Assembly: GCA_022652945.1 (NCBI GenBank)
Contig: JALCRV010000003.1
Location: 24,128-88,127, forward strand
Direction of reading: 5' to 3'
DNA: 64,000 nucleotides
Source of the DNA: Bacilli bacterium
GTDB lineage: Bacteria; Bacillota_I; Bacilli_A; RFN20; CAG-288
Below, piece by piece: positions 1 through 12,000 of the stretch. Both the position numbers and the translations under genes were made by a program. Each line of letters begins with the position of its first letter. Within the stretch, counting starts at the first letter, position 1. Below the pieces are notes generated by a model. It made no database searches and had not been told where the DNA came from. It saw only the letters and a list, made by a program, of their open reading frames with translations.

Positions 1-27
1 CGGGAAACCAATTGGATCGAAGCAGAA

Positions 28-675
28 TTACTTTCCGCCTTCGTTTTCTAAGAAAAACTCAGCTAAAAAATCCTTCATAAAACACGTCCGTTCATGAGCT
101 ATTTTCTTACCTTCCGGAGTATTCATTAAACTCTCGAGAAGCAACAGTTTTTCATAAAAATGATTTATTGTTGTTCCTTCGTTAGACCGATAAGTCTTTT
201 CGTCCATATCTAGCCTGGGTTTAACATTGGGGTCGTACATCTTTCTGCCTTTAGCTCCCCCGTAAGCGAAGGCCCTAGCAATACCGATAGCCCCTAAGGC
301 ATCTAAACGATCGGCATCTTGGACAATCTGTCCTTCCAAGGTTGAAGGTTTAACTGATTCTTTACCCTTAAAAGAGATTTCGTGGATGATTTGACAGATC
401 TTTTCGATGTTTTCTATATCTGCGCCTTCCTGAGTCAGGAACTGACGGGCGTGGGGAAGATCGCCTTCTTCTTTAAATAGTTTTACATCATCGACATCGT
501 GAAGATACGCCGCCAAGGAAATCAAAAACAAATCCCCTCCGGCCGTTTTTTGAATAGCTAAGGCATTAAGGTAGACTCTTTGCGTATGCTCAAAATCGTG
601 CCCGGTCGCTTCTCTTTGGAAAAGCTCCTCGGCGTATTTCTTTGCGTTTTCTATTGTTTGATTGTTCATTTTCAT
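28..675 (-). CDS. HD-domain phosphohydrolase (YpgQ/YedJ-like)
   Basis: Predicted soluble metal-dependent phosphohydrolase of 215 residues. The HD signature is visible: an early His in HDFEHTQRV (about residues 27-35), the paired HD in AAYLHDVDD (about 55-63), and a later Asp in QDADRLDALGAIG (about 118-130). This spacing matches small stand-alone HD proteins that hydrolyse nucleotides or related phosphates; the substrate cannot be told from sequence. It lies 37 bases downstream of the PsuK-like kinase on the same strand, at the tail of the ATP synthase transcription unit, with no terminator seen between them. Two ATG codons lie close together at the start and neither has a convincing ribosome binding site. 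Confidence 0.8.
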   Translation of the reverse strand: MKMNNQTIENAKKYAEELFQREATGHDFEHTQRVYLNALAIQKTAGGDLFLISLAAYLHDVDDVKLFKEEGDLPHARQFLTQEGADIENIEKICQIIHEISFKGKESVKPSTLEGQIVQDADRLDALGAIGIARAFAYGGAKGRKMYDPNVKPRLDMDEKTYRSNEGTTINHFYEKLLLLESLMNTPEGKKIAHERTCFMKDFLAEFFLENEGGK

Positions 676-712
676 TCTAAAGTTGCAGCAAAACCTTAAT
701 ATATTATTACCT

Positions 713-1612
713 TCACTCGTTAAATAAATTGCTGACCTCGAAGCTGACAGCGCGGTCGGACTTTAAAGACAAGGCTGCTAAACGCTGACCAAAGTTAATG
801 CAAGTTTCCCAGTCTTCTCCTTGGTTAAGCATATGGATAATACCAGCGAACATCGCATCTCCCGCTCCGGTCGCATTGACTATTTCTTCTTTCGGCAAAG
901 GCTTTACGCGATAGAAATGAATACCGCTATTTCCGCCGTAACAAATCGGACCCGAGCCTTGGGTAATGATGACGTTTTTAACACCCTTTGCTAAAAGCCC
1001 TTTAGCGCACTCTTCTGCTTCCGCGTTTTCTTTTAAGCCAAGCAAAGTCTGAGCTTCAATCAGATTACCTTTAAAAAGGAATATCTTGGGAAGGAATCTT
1101 TTTACTCTAACAACCTTATTAGCCGAAACTGCCTCTACACACCACTTTTTATCCGGGTAAGTATGGAATAAATCCGCGATTAACTTCGCTGAAAGATTCG
1201 CTTCCATCGATAAAAAATCCCTAGCGCGTATTTCAGCGTCGAACTCTTTAATAAACTTAATTGAGAGATTATCGATGGCTCTAGAATCGCAGACTGCCAC
1301 TTCCATATCACCATCATCATTACAGATGGCAATATAAGAAGAGGAAGCGGTCGTCGGCTCCGGGTAATGAATATTGACGTTAAGTTTAACTAACTCAGCG
1401 ACGAGCATTTTCCCGAAAGAATCGTTGCCGACTCCGGTGATGAAAGTAACTTGGTCACCAAGGCGGGCTAGGTTCTCAACGACATTTCTTCCCACACCAC
1501 CAAAAGCGGCGGTAAAAACGCCGGGATTAGAATCGTTCTTCACCAGCGGTTTATTCGATCGCGCAAGGTAATCGATATTTGAACCGCCGATCACGAGGAT
1601 TCGATCTGCCAC
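713..1612 (-). CDS. psuK: PfkB-family kinase, pseudouridine kinase-like
   Basis: Cytoplasmic ribokinase-fold kinase of 299 residues. The N-terminal IGGSNID, the DSNPG segment followed by FGGVGRNVVENLARLG, and the C-terminal anion-hole/catalytic motif NATGAGDAMFAG (about residues 245-256) fit PfkB kinases. The DSNPG plus GGVGRN arrangement is most like PsuK, which phosphorylates pseudouridine. The partner glycosidase PsuG is not beside it, so the substrate is less certain; another nucleoside or sugar is possible. It starts 28 bases after atpC with a clear AAGGAGG, so it is probably transcribed with the ATP synthase genes. Confidence 0.72.
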   Translation of the reverse strand: MADRILVIGGSNIDYLARSNKPLVKNDSNPGVFTAAFGGVGRNVVENLARLGDQVTFITGVGNDSFGKMLVAELVKLNVNIHYPEPTTASSSYIAICNDDGDMEVAVCDSRAIDNLSIKFIKEFDAEIRARDFLSMEANLSAKLIADLFHTYPDKKWCVEAVSANKVVRVKRFLPKIFLFKGNLIEAQTLLGLKENAEAEECAKGLLAKGVKNVIITQGSGPICYGGNSGIHFYRVKPLPKEEIVNATGAGDAMFAGIIHMLNQGEDWETCINFGQRLAALSLKSDRAVSFEVSNLFNE

Positions 1613-1640
1613 TGGATCCTCCTTTTCTGACTATCTTTAA

Positions 1641-2057
1641 TTATTTTATCTCGGATAGGCTCAGACGGTTAATTGCTCTCTTTAACGAGAGTTCCGCCCG
1701 TTTGATATCGATATTGGAATCCGGATCGGTCTTAGCTTTTTCCAAGAGCGCTTCCGCTCTGGCTTTAGCTTCTTCCGCTCGTGTTTTGTCGATGTTTTCT
1801 TTAGCTTCAAAAGAATCAGCTAAGATTAACACACGATCTTTCTGCACATTCAGGATTCCTCCGCCGATGGCGAAATAATGCACCTGATTTCCCACTTTAT
1901 AATCAAGATGGCAAATATCGATCACCCCGACTAAGGGGAGATGATGCGCCATGATACCGATCATCCCGTCGATTAAGTTCATGTTGATGATTTCGGCTTC
2001 ACCATCAAACTTCTTACCGTCGGGGGATTTAATCTCAAATGGAAATTTATCAGACAT
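1641..2057 (-). CDS. atpC: ATP synthase F1 epsilon subunit
   Basis: Central-stalk epsilon subunit, 138 residues, the usual size. The N-terminal beta-sandwich (PFEIKSPDGKKFDGEAEIINM, then GMIGIMAHHLPLVG) is followed by a C-terminal helical pair containing RAEEAKARAEALLEKAK. It links the rotor to the catalytic hexamer and can brake ATP hydrolysis. It follows atpD by five bases, as the last structural gene of the atpI-B-E-F-H-A-G-D-C order. Confidence 0.95.
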   Translation of the reverse strand: MSDKFPFEIKSPDGKKFDGEAEIINMNLIDGMIGIMAHHLPLVGVIDICHLDYKVGNQVHYFAIGGGILNVQKDRVLILADSFEAKENIDKTRAEEAKARAEALLEKAKTDPDSNIDIKRAELSLKRAINRLSLSEIK

Positions 2058-2062
2058 AAATA

Positions 2063-4373
<2,311 letters not shown>

Positions 4374-4392
4374 TGTTCTTATGCCCTTTTAA

Positions 4393-5901
4393 TTAAGCTT
4401 TTAAGGATTCTTTTAAGTCTTTGATGACTTTATCCAGACGTTTCATATAATCATCGGACATTTCTTTCTTCTCGGTCAGTTCATCGACTAACTCCGAATG
4501 AGTCTTAGAAATGTTCAACCATAATTTATCCAAGAAAGGATGGATATCTTCCTCATTTAAATCATCGAGGTAACGTTTCTGAGCAGCGAATAATTCGATG
4601 ACTTGGCGTTCGAATCTCATCGGTTGGTATTGCCCTTGCTTTAAGACTTCCATCAAGGCTTCACCATGAGCCAGAGTCTTCTTCGTCTCCGTATCCAAAT
4701 CGGAGCCGAATTGGCTGAAGGCCTGAAGTTCATGGAAGTTAGCTAATTCAATCTTCAAGGACTTCGAGACCTGCTTCATGCACTTATACTGAGCTGAAGA
4801 GCCGACACGGGAAACGGAAAGACCGGAATCGATAGCCGGTCTCTGGCCAGCGTTGAATAAATCGGTGACCAAGAAAATCTGCCCATCGGTAATGGAAATA
4901 ACGTTAGTCGGAATATAAGCGGAGATATCTCCCGCCTGAGTCTCGATGATCGGCAGAGCGGTAATCGAACCGCCCCCGTATTCCGGAGCTAAACGGCAAG
5001 CTCTTTCCAAAAGACGAGAATGCAGATAGAAAACATCGCCTGGGTAAGCTTCACGGCCCGGTGCTCTCTTCAATAGCAGAGAGAGGGTACGGTAGGCGAC
5101 CGCGTGTTTAGATAAATCATCGTAAACGATCAAGACATCTTTGCCTTTATCCATCCACTCTTCGGCCATCGTGACGCCGGAGTAAGGAGCGATATATTTT
5201 AACGGGTCCAGCTCGGCCGCGGTCGCCGAAACGACGGTGGTATAAGCCATAGCCCCGAATTCCTTCAATCTTTCCACGACTCTGACAACCGTGGAAGTCT
5301 TCTGCCCGATGGCGACGTAAACGCAGAGGCAGTTCTTTCCTTTCTGGTTGATGATAGTATCGACCGCCAAAGCAGTCTTGCCCGTCTGACGATCGCCGAT
5401 GATCAGCTCACGCTGTCCACGGCCGATTGGAATCATGGCATCGATAGCTTTAATGCCGGTTTCGATAGGAGTATCAACAGATTTTCTTTGCATAACACCC
5501 GGAGCGATTCTTTCAATCACACGGGTATGATCATACTTAATAGGGCCCAGGCCATCGATCGGCTGACCTAAAGCGTTGACGGTCCTTCCTAAAAGACCAT
5601 CTCCGACCGGGACTTCGACGACTTTTCCGGTACGTTTGACGATATCGCCTTCTTTGATTAAGGTATATTCGCCTAAAAGAACAGTTCCGACTGAATCTTC
5701 GTTCAGGTTCATGACCATGCCGTAAATATCATGAGGGAAAAGGAGGAGTTCACCGAGCATGGCATTATCAAGTCCGTAGACCATCGCAATACCATCGCCG
5801 ACCGTGATGACGGTCCCGATATCGGATGATTCCGTCTTTTGAGAATAATGTTTGATCTGCTCTTTTATCAGAGCCGAGATCTCGTTTGTTTTAATTGCCA
5901 T
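4393..5901 (-). CDS. atpA: ATP synthase F1 alpha subunit
   Basis: Non-catalytic nucleotide-binding alpha subunit of 502 residues, full length. Walker A is GDRQTGKT, preceded by RGQRELIIG; other hallmarks are VAIGQKTS, the [13 protein letters not shown] segment and the alpha-typical VSRVGSSAQ. It follows atpH by four bases. The start MAIKTNE is the usual position for this family. Confidence 0.97.
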   Translation of the reverse strand: MAIKTNEISALIKEQIKHYSQKTESSDIGTVITVGDGIAMVYGLDNAMLGELLLFPHDIYGMVMNLNEDSVGTVLLGEYTLIKEGDIVKRTGKVVEVPVGDGLLGRTVNALGQPIDGLGPIKYDHTRVIERIAPGVMQRKSVDTPIETGIKAIDAMIPIGRGQRELIIGDRQTGKTALAVDTIINQKGKNCLCVYVAIGQKTSTVVRVVERLKEFGAMAYTTVVSATAAELDPLKYIAPYSGVTMAEEWMDKGKDVLIVYDDLSKHAVAYRTLSLLLKRAPGREAYPGDVFYLHSRLLERACRLAPEYGGGSITALPIIETQAGDISAYIPTNVISITDGQIFLVTDLFNAGQRPAIDSGLSVSRVGSSAQYKCMKQVSKSLKIELANFHELQAFSQFGSDLDTETKKTLAHGEALMEVLKQGQYQPMRFERQVIELFAAQKRYLDDLNEEDIHPFLDKLWLNISKTHSELVDELTEKKEMSDDYMKRLDKVIKDLKESLKA

Positions 5902-5905
5902 GACT

Positions 5906-6445
5906 TTATTTTCCTCCCTGAATAATAGAAGATTTCAAATTAGCCAACGCCGCGACTAAAGAAGCATCGTAGACTTTATCGCCCATCACAATTTTTAAGC
6001 CACCCAGCAACGATTTATCGATTTCGTTAGTGAGTTCAGCTTTGATGCCTTCTTTTTTAGAGATTGCTTCAGCGATTTCAGCCATCTGAGCGGCTGTAAG
6101 CGCCTCGGTCGAATAAACGATACCAGCGGAGATACCTAAGGCTTCGTTGCATTCCTTATCGAATTCACGTAAGAAGGCGAGAACTGTATAAGCTCTGCCG
6201 TTTTTCGAGATAATCTTCAGAAATGTACGGATATCTTCCTCCTTAACCGAGGAGTAAACATTATCGATGGCCTTATCCTTTTCTTCCTGGGTCAAAAAAT
6301 ACGATGAAAGGAGGTGAACCATCCCGGGATTTTCTTTCAGGGATAAGTACACTTTTTTAGCTTCTTCTTGATATTTCTCGACCTGGCCTTTTTCAGCTGC
6401 GAGGCTGTAAAGGGCTTGGGCGTAGCGTTTAGGCAACGATTCCAT
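5906..6445 (-). CDS. atpH: ATP synthase F1 delta subunit
   Basis: Peripheral-stalk delta subunit, 179 residues. The N-terminal helical bundle begins [18 protein letters not shown], typical of OSCP/delta; the C-terminal half contains [22 protein letters not shown], the conserved family signature. It connects F1 to the b-subunit stator and lies two bases after atpF. Confidence 0.95.
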   Translation of the reverse strand: MESLPKRYAQALYSLAAEKGQVEKYQEEAKKVYLSLKENPGMVHLLSSYFLTQEEKDKAIDNVYSSVKEEDIRTFLKIISKNGRAYTVLAFLREFDKECNEALGISAGIVYSTEALTAAQMAEIAEAISKKEGIKAELTNEIDKSLLGGLKIVMGDKVYDASLVAALANLKSSIIQGGK

Positions 6446-6447
6446 TT

Positions 6448-7020
6448 TTATTTGCTCTTAGTTTTCTCATTAGCCATATCATCGACAAACTGCTGAACGT
6501 ATTTCTTATTGTCTTCATCATTGACTTCTCGACCTAAGATGGTAGAGGAAGCGGCTAAAGCGATATCGACCATCTCGCTCCGCGCCTGCAGCATTGCCTG
6601 TTTGCGTTCGGCTTGGATGTCCTGTTCAGCTTGAACTCGTTTCATCTGCAGTTCATCTTTCAGATCGGCTTCGTATTGGGCCTTATCGGCATCCGCTTGC
6701 TTTTTGGCGGCGAGCAGGATGTCATTTGCTTGTTTACGGGATTCCACCAGGTTCGTATGAGCTTCATCGTTAGCAATCTTAGCTTCTTCGTTCTGCTTAG
6801 CAGCGGATTCCAGATTTTCCTTGACGTAGGCTCTTCTGGCTTCAAGGAACTTATGCACCGGCTTATAACCAAGTTTAATAACGATGATGATCATAACTAC
6901 GAAGGCGAGAAGCTGTGTGATGAACGCCCAAAGGTTCGGCACCAATTTGCCGATAATGTCCATCCCATCTCCGAGACCGGAGAAGTCGATAGCTAAAACT
7001 GCCAGATTATTTAGTTCCAT
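6448..7020 (-). CDS. atpF: ATP synthase F0 b subunit
   Basis: Stator stalk, 190 residues. One membrane segment (about residues 29-50, LWAFITQLLAFVVMIIIVI) is followed by FLEARRAYVKENLESA and a long charged helix rich in Ala, Glu, Lys and Gln. That is the standard b-subunit layout, with an N-terminal leader of about 28 residues before the membrane segment. It lies between atpE and atpH. Confidence 0.94.
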   Translation of the reverse strand: MELNNLAVLAIDFSGLGDGMDIIGKLVPNLWAFITQLLAFVVMIIIVIKLGYKPVHKFLEARRAYVKENLESAAKQNEEAKIANDEAHTNLVESRKQANDILLAAKKQADADKAQYEADLKDELQMKRVQAEQDIQAERKQAMLQARSEMVDIALAASSTILGREVNDEDNKKYVQQFVDDMANEKTKSK

Positions 7021-7069
7021 CGTTCTTGCCTCCTAAACAAGCCTTAGACAACAACACGAATCAGAGAAA

Positions 7070-7294
7070 TTAGAGAACCAAGCAAAGAATAGCGACGACC
7101 AAGCCGTAAATACCTGTAGTTTCATCCAAAGCGCAGCCGAGAATCATCGCGGTACGTAATTTGGAGAACATCTCCGGGTTTCTAGCCATGCCATCGATCG
7201 CGTGAGAGCAGATGTAGCTTTCGCCTAAGCCTGATAAGGCACCTGTAAAAACAGCGATTCCGGCTCCGACGAACTTCATGCCTTCCATTTCCAT
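7070..7294 (-). CDS. atpE: ATP synthase F0 c subunit, two-carboxylate Na+-type
   Basis: Rotor-ring proteolipid of 74 residues, two membrane helices around the polar loop ARNPE. The ion-binding carboxylate is Glu58 in LDETTGIYGL. A second carboxylate, Glu25 in SGLGESY, occupies the position of Gln32 in the Na+-translocating Propionigenium/Ilyobacter ring. Thr59, Thr60 and Tyr63 match the hydroxyl ligands of Na+ rings. A Glu/Glu pair is known from the Fusobacterium nucleatum Na+ ring, so I infer Na+ coupling. AAAGGAGGTGG lies eight bases before the ATG, a strong site as expected for a high-copy subunit. Confidence 0.93.
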   Translation of the reverse strand: MEMEGMKFVGAGIAVFTGALSGLGESYICSHAIDGMARNPEMFSKLRTAMILGCALDETTGIYGLVVAILCLVL

Positions 7295-7332
7295 AGTGTT
7301 TCCACCTCCTTTAATAAATAATGTCGAAAAAA

Positions 7333-8130
7333 CTATGTGTTAGCCGGCGCTTGTTTCAGCGAGGCCGACTCTTCCGCTGCCTCTTCATCAGGATCTTCTT
7401 GGCTGACCCATATCATCGTCAACGATATGAAGACCAGGGTCTGAATGACACCTGAGAAAAGGTCAAAATAAAGATGGAGCCAAGAAGTGACAAAGGGTGC
7501 AAGCCAAATTTCCGCCGGAGTATTTAAGGGCATCGTGACCGGAACCCTTAATATTGCGGTAGCTGCTAATTCAAGGAAATAGTAATCGATATACATCAAG
7601 GCAAAGCCGGATAAGGCGTTGCCGAAAAGTCTTAATGACAAAGAAAGCAGAGGAGCCCACATTGAAAGCATATTAATAGGTAAGAAAAAGACTATGGGTT
7701 CAATATAACGATGGAAGTATTTCCAGTGGTTGGCTTTCACGGCGGTGGCGTGGATTAAAATGAACGTACAAAGCCCGATTGAGAGCGGGCAAGTTAAGCT
7801 GACCAAAGGACCCGGCAGGCCGGTGATTCCGATAAAGAAAGAAAAGAAGATATACATGGCCAGACCGAAAACGTACCCGGTGAACGGACGCCATTTAGGT
7901 CCCATCAGTTCAACGGTATAGGCTTCAAGCTTATCAACGGCGGTCTCAATCAGCAGAACAAAAACGTTCTGATCTGGTTTAAGCGGATCCTGATGCTTAA
8001 AGACGATGCCGATAACAATCGCTAAAATGGCGATAATCAGCATCACGATTAAAGACATGATCACCTCACCAGAATAGGTTGAGGAGTTCCAATTCAAAGA
8101 GCTGCTGAAGTCGATGGCCAGTATCTTCAT
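7333..8130 (-). CDS. atpB: ATP synthase F0 a subunit
   Basis: Stator ion-channel subunit, 265 residues, with five to six predicted membrane helices. The essential Arg lies in SLSLRLFGNALSGFALM, and LHLYFDLFSGVIQTLVFISL is the conserved last helix. It starts within the last four bases of the preceding AtpI-like gene (translational coupling) and ends 38 bases before atpE. The C-terminal tail after the last helix is acidic. Confidence 0.95.
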   Translation of the reverse strand: MKILAIDFSSSLNWNSSTYSGEVIMSLIVMLIIAILAIVIGIVFKHQDPLKPDQNVFVLLIETAVDKLEAYTVELMGPKWRPFTGYVFGLAMYIFFSFFIGITGLPGPLVSLTCPLSIGLCTFILIHATAVKANHWKYFHRYIEPIVFFLPINMLSMWAPLLSLSLRLFGNALSGFALMYIDYYFLELAATAILRVPVTMPLNTPAEIWLAPFVTSWLHLYFDLFSGVIQTLVFISLTMIWVSQEDPDEEAAEESASLKQAPANT

Positions 8131-8573
8131 TTCGGCTCCTTTTCTTTTTCTAAAGCAGGATTATCTTCCGGTTTTACTACGGCGGTAACAATAGACGTAA
8201 AGATAAACGGTAAACCGGCAGCAATGATATTATAATACCTAACTTTGTTAACGGGGTCAGGCATTGTAAGCCAAATAACCAAAACCGGTAAACCGATCGC
8301 TAGAATCATAAAGATAAAACGGACGGCGCTCAAGGCAGCAAAGATGCTGATTGTGCTGGTTTTGCTTTTTTCATCGGGACCGACACCGTTAGCGGACTTA
8401 AGAAGCAAGAGAAGATTAATAGCTCCGAATAAGGAGCCGGAAGCCATCGAAAGCACGATTTCCCAATCTTTCCAGATCAGCCCTAAAAGGGAAAGCAAAA
8501 TGAAAAGTAGGCATAATAAACCGTAAATGAGCATTATTTTGCTTGAATATTTATTTCTTTTATTAGAAAACAT
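8127..8573 (-). CDS. AtpI-like membrane protein
   Basis: Small hydrophobic protein of 148 residues with four predicted membrane helices (about 12-32, 36-58, 76-100, 115-135). Position as first gene of the atp operon, size and topology fit AtpI/uncI, proposed to help assemble the c ring or carry Mg2+. Sequence similarity within that family is weak, so the call rests partly on location. Its last four bases overlap atpB. Confidence 0.65.
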   Translation of the reverse strand: MFSNKRNKYSSKIMLIYGLLCLLFILLSLLGLIWKDWEIVLSMASGSLFGAINLLLLLKSANGVGPDEKSKTSTISIFAALSAVRFIFMILAIGLPVLVIWLTMPDPVNKVRYYNIIAAGLPFIFTSIVTAVVKPEDNPALEKEKEPK

Positions 8574-8602
8574 TATTTCTTGATAATCCTAAGTTCTTTC
8601 TA

Positions 8603-8611
8603 ATTATACCA
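8603..8611 (-). promoter_or_regulatory. Extended -10 promoter of the atp operon
   Basis: On the minus strand the bases read TGGTATAAT, a perfect -10 hexamer with the TGn extension, about 30 bases before the first gene. No good -35 is seen at 16-18 bases. The remaining 8612-8969 stretch of the divergent region holds no convincing gene or RNA. Confidence 0.55.
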
Positions 8612-8969
8612 AATTAAGGCTTACTTGTTAGCAAAACAGTTTTTGGCTTTCCTTAAATAGCTCCCTTTGTGTTCAAAGCACAACAGAGATACTAATCTTT
8701 CAGAATGAATCAAAGTAAGATAATCTTCAGCAATTCCCCCAAGAAAGCTACATAGCTCAACCAGCCAGCTATCTCTTAACATCTCTGATCGTTTAGATGA
8801 AAACCCCTCGCCAGCAAAATAAAGAAAATAAATAAAAGGCTGAATGATTTTTCCTTAAACAAATAAGCCTGTCTTTTCTAAACGTTGTTTTCCTATAAAA
8901 AGCCCGATTTAACGATTTCGATAGGATTGAAAAATGTTTTCAAATTGATACAATATTGTTTAGTGTTTC

Positions 8970-8978
8970 TGTTATACT
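8970..8978 (+). promoter_or_regulatory. Extended -10 promoter of the c-di-GMP protein
   Basis: TGTTATACT, an extended -10. A TTGATA lies upstream but 22 bases away, too far for a standard -35. Transcription would begin about 20 bases before the GTG start, leaving a very short leader. Confidence 0.5.
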
Positions 8979-9004
8979 TAATACACCAGAGATAATAAAT
9001 AACT

Positions 9005-12000
9005 GTGGCAAACAAACGCGACACGATACTGCTAGTCGATGATCAAGAGTTGAACCGCACAATTATCCGGTCAGCTTTTGAAATGGACTATAACGTCCTC
9101 GAAGCGGAAAACGGCGAACAAGGATTGCTCTTAGCTAACCAGTACCATAAATCGCTAGCGGCGATGCTGCTCGATGTTGTCATGCCTAAAAAAGATGGTT
9201 ATCAGGTCTTAAGAGAACTTGGGGCCAGCGGCTTATTAAATGAATTCCCGGTCGTAATTATCACGGCGGAAGATTCGACCGAAAATAAAGTCCGGGCTTT
9301 CGACCTCGGCGCTTCTGATATCATTGCTAAACCTTTTGAAATCTATATCATTAAACGCCGTGTGCAGAATATCATCGATTTAAATCTACAGAAACAAAAC
9401 CAAGCGGAAATAATCCAGGAACAGGCTGAAAAGCTAAGAGAGTCCAACTCCGCGATGATCGATGCTTTATCATCCATCGTCGAATATCGTTCCTTGGAGA
9501 CCGGACAACACGTTAAAAGAATCCGCCTTTTCACCAAGACTCTTTTGGAAGATATCGCTAAATCCTACCCGGAGTATCTTCTCGATCAAAGAAAGATCGA
9601 TATCATCGTCTCCGCTTCTTCTATGCACGATATCGGGAAGATTGCTATCCCGGATTCTATTTTAAATAAACCCGGTAGGCTAACTCCGGAAGAATTTGAA
9701 ATCATGAAGACTCATACGATCAAGGGTGGCGAAATGATCGCTTCCTTGGATAAGATCGGCGATAAGGAATATTTACAGTTTGCTTATAATATCTGCCGTT
9801 ACCATCATGAGCGTTGGGATGGACGCGGATATCCTGAAGGGCTGAAGGGTGATTCGATACCTATCTGCGCCCAGGTCGTCGCAATCGCTGATTGTTACGA
9901 TGCTTTGACTAATGACCGTGTATATAAGAAAGCCCTGCCGGCTGAAGAAGCCATCAACATGATCCTTAACGGAGAATGCGGGACCTTCAATCCTTTGTTG
10001 CTTGAGAGTTTCAAGAACGTCGAGAATACCTTCGAAGAACTGACCCGTGAATACTCCGATTCCGCTAAGACTGGCATTCAAAAGGATTTTGCTGTCCCAG
10101 CCGAAAAGCCTATTCATATTCAAGACCAGGCCGATACTTTAAAGATGGGGCAGTTGAAGTATTTTGCGTTGCTTGCTTATATGAAATCTACGGTCATGGA
10201 AGTCAATTTCATCACCGGGCTTTATCATATCGTTTACTTAGCTTCTGATGATTTCGAATCCCTGAAGAACGGAGCTACGATTGAAAAGAGCTTAAAGAGC
10301 TTTGCGGCGGAGGCTGTCCATCCGGATGATCAAAGCGAAATCACCGCTTTATCCGGACAGTACGCTGATAAGATGTTCGAGGAAGGCATGAAGAGCCGTT
10401 CCAAGATTTTCCGTCTTTATTCGAAAGGTAAGAAGGAATATATTAACTGCCAAGTTACGATGATGCGTATCGATACCAACTCACCGTCTCAAAGACAGTG
10501 TCTGATTATCTGGCATCCTTTCGAAGAACGAGCACAGCTTCCGACCAAGACTGTTTTTGACGATACCGCAATCGCCGATGTCGTGGATGCCACGCAAGTC
10601 TTCCACAATGATAAATATCTGACGATCGATGAACCTTCAAAGAGCCTTTTGAAATTCACCGGGTATCGAGAAGAAGAAATCTCCGGATTATTCCATAATC
10701 GCTTTATCTCGATGGTCTACGAAGCTGATCGTGATGCTTTGATTAAAGATATCGAAAGACAGATTTCCGGCTCTTTCCATATCGAGAACGAATTCCGCAT
10801 CATGAAACGCGATGGCTCCATTGTCTGGGTCTTAAATAAATCGAAATCGTTTGTCGGAGACAACGGAGACGAATATCTCCATTGTGTCATCTTCGATGTC
10901 ACTCAATCTAAGAAAGCCCAGGAAGAATTAAGGCTCTTAATGGAACGTTATAAGATCGTCATGGAGCAGACTAACGATGTCGTCTTTGAATGGGATGCTC
11001 AAAAAGACTTGATGACCTATTCCAGCAACTGCGAGGAAAAACTCGGGTTCCACCCGATTTCCGAACGCTTCAGCCAACAGATTGCTAAGGCTTCTCATAT
11101 TCATCCGGAAGATATGCCTTTATTAGCGGCCGCTACCAAATCAGTAAAAGACGGCAAACCTTACCGTGAATTCGATATCAGATTAGCCGATAAAGGCGGG
11201 CGTTATCGTTGGTTTAAAGGCAGAGTGGCTATTCAACTTGATCCTAACGGCCGGCTTTCAAGAGCGGTCGGGACTCTTTCGGATATCGATTCTGAAAAAC
11301 GTAAGCAGGATCTGATTCAGTCGAAAGCTGAACGCGATTCTTTAACGATGCTTTTAAATAAGATGACCGCTTCCGATAAAGTAAAAGAATATCTCGATAC
11401 TAGGAAGAGCAATGAAAAATCAGCCTTGTTGATTATCGATATCGATGACTTTAAGAGCATCAACGACTGCTACGGACATATGTTCGGCGATATCGTCCTG
11501 CAGGAAATCTCTTCTGAGCTTCAGAAGGTTTTCTCTTCCGACGACATTCTCGCGCGAATCGGCGGTGATGAATTCCTCATCTTGATCAAGAACGTCCAAA
11601 GCAGTGAGATGATTGAAAAGTTCGCTCATGATTTTGAGGAGAATGTCCAGCATATCCTCCTCCAAAGCATGAAGGACTTCAAACTGTCCTGCTCGATAGG
11701 TATCGCTATCTGCCCGAATGACGGCGATAATTATCAGACTCTGTTCCGCCACGCTGATATGGCCCTTTATTCTGCGAAAGCCAAAGGCAAACGTCGCTAT
11801 GTTTTATTCGATCCTTCTTCGACTGAATCTAACTTCCTGCTCGGCCAAGCCAAGATGCTGACAAGAACGATCATCGATTCTGAAAACGAAGAAAGAAGCG
11901 GGATGGATCCTTTGGTCCAGGAAGTCTTCCAGACCTTATATAATGCCGACAATATCGATTCAGCCATTTATACAGTCTTGAAACTTATCGGCTTAAAGTT

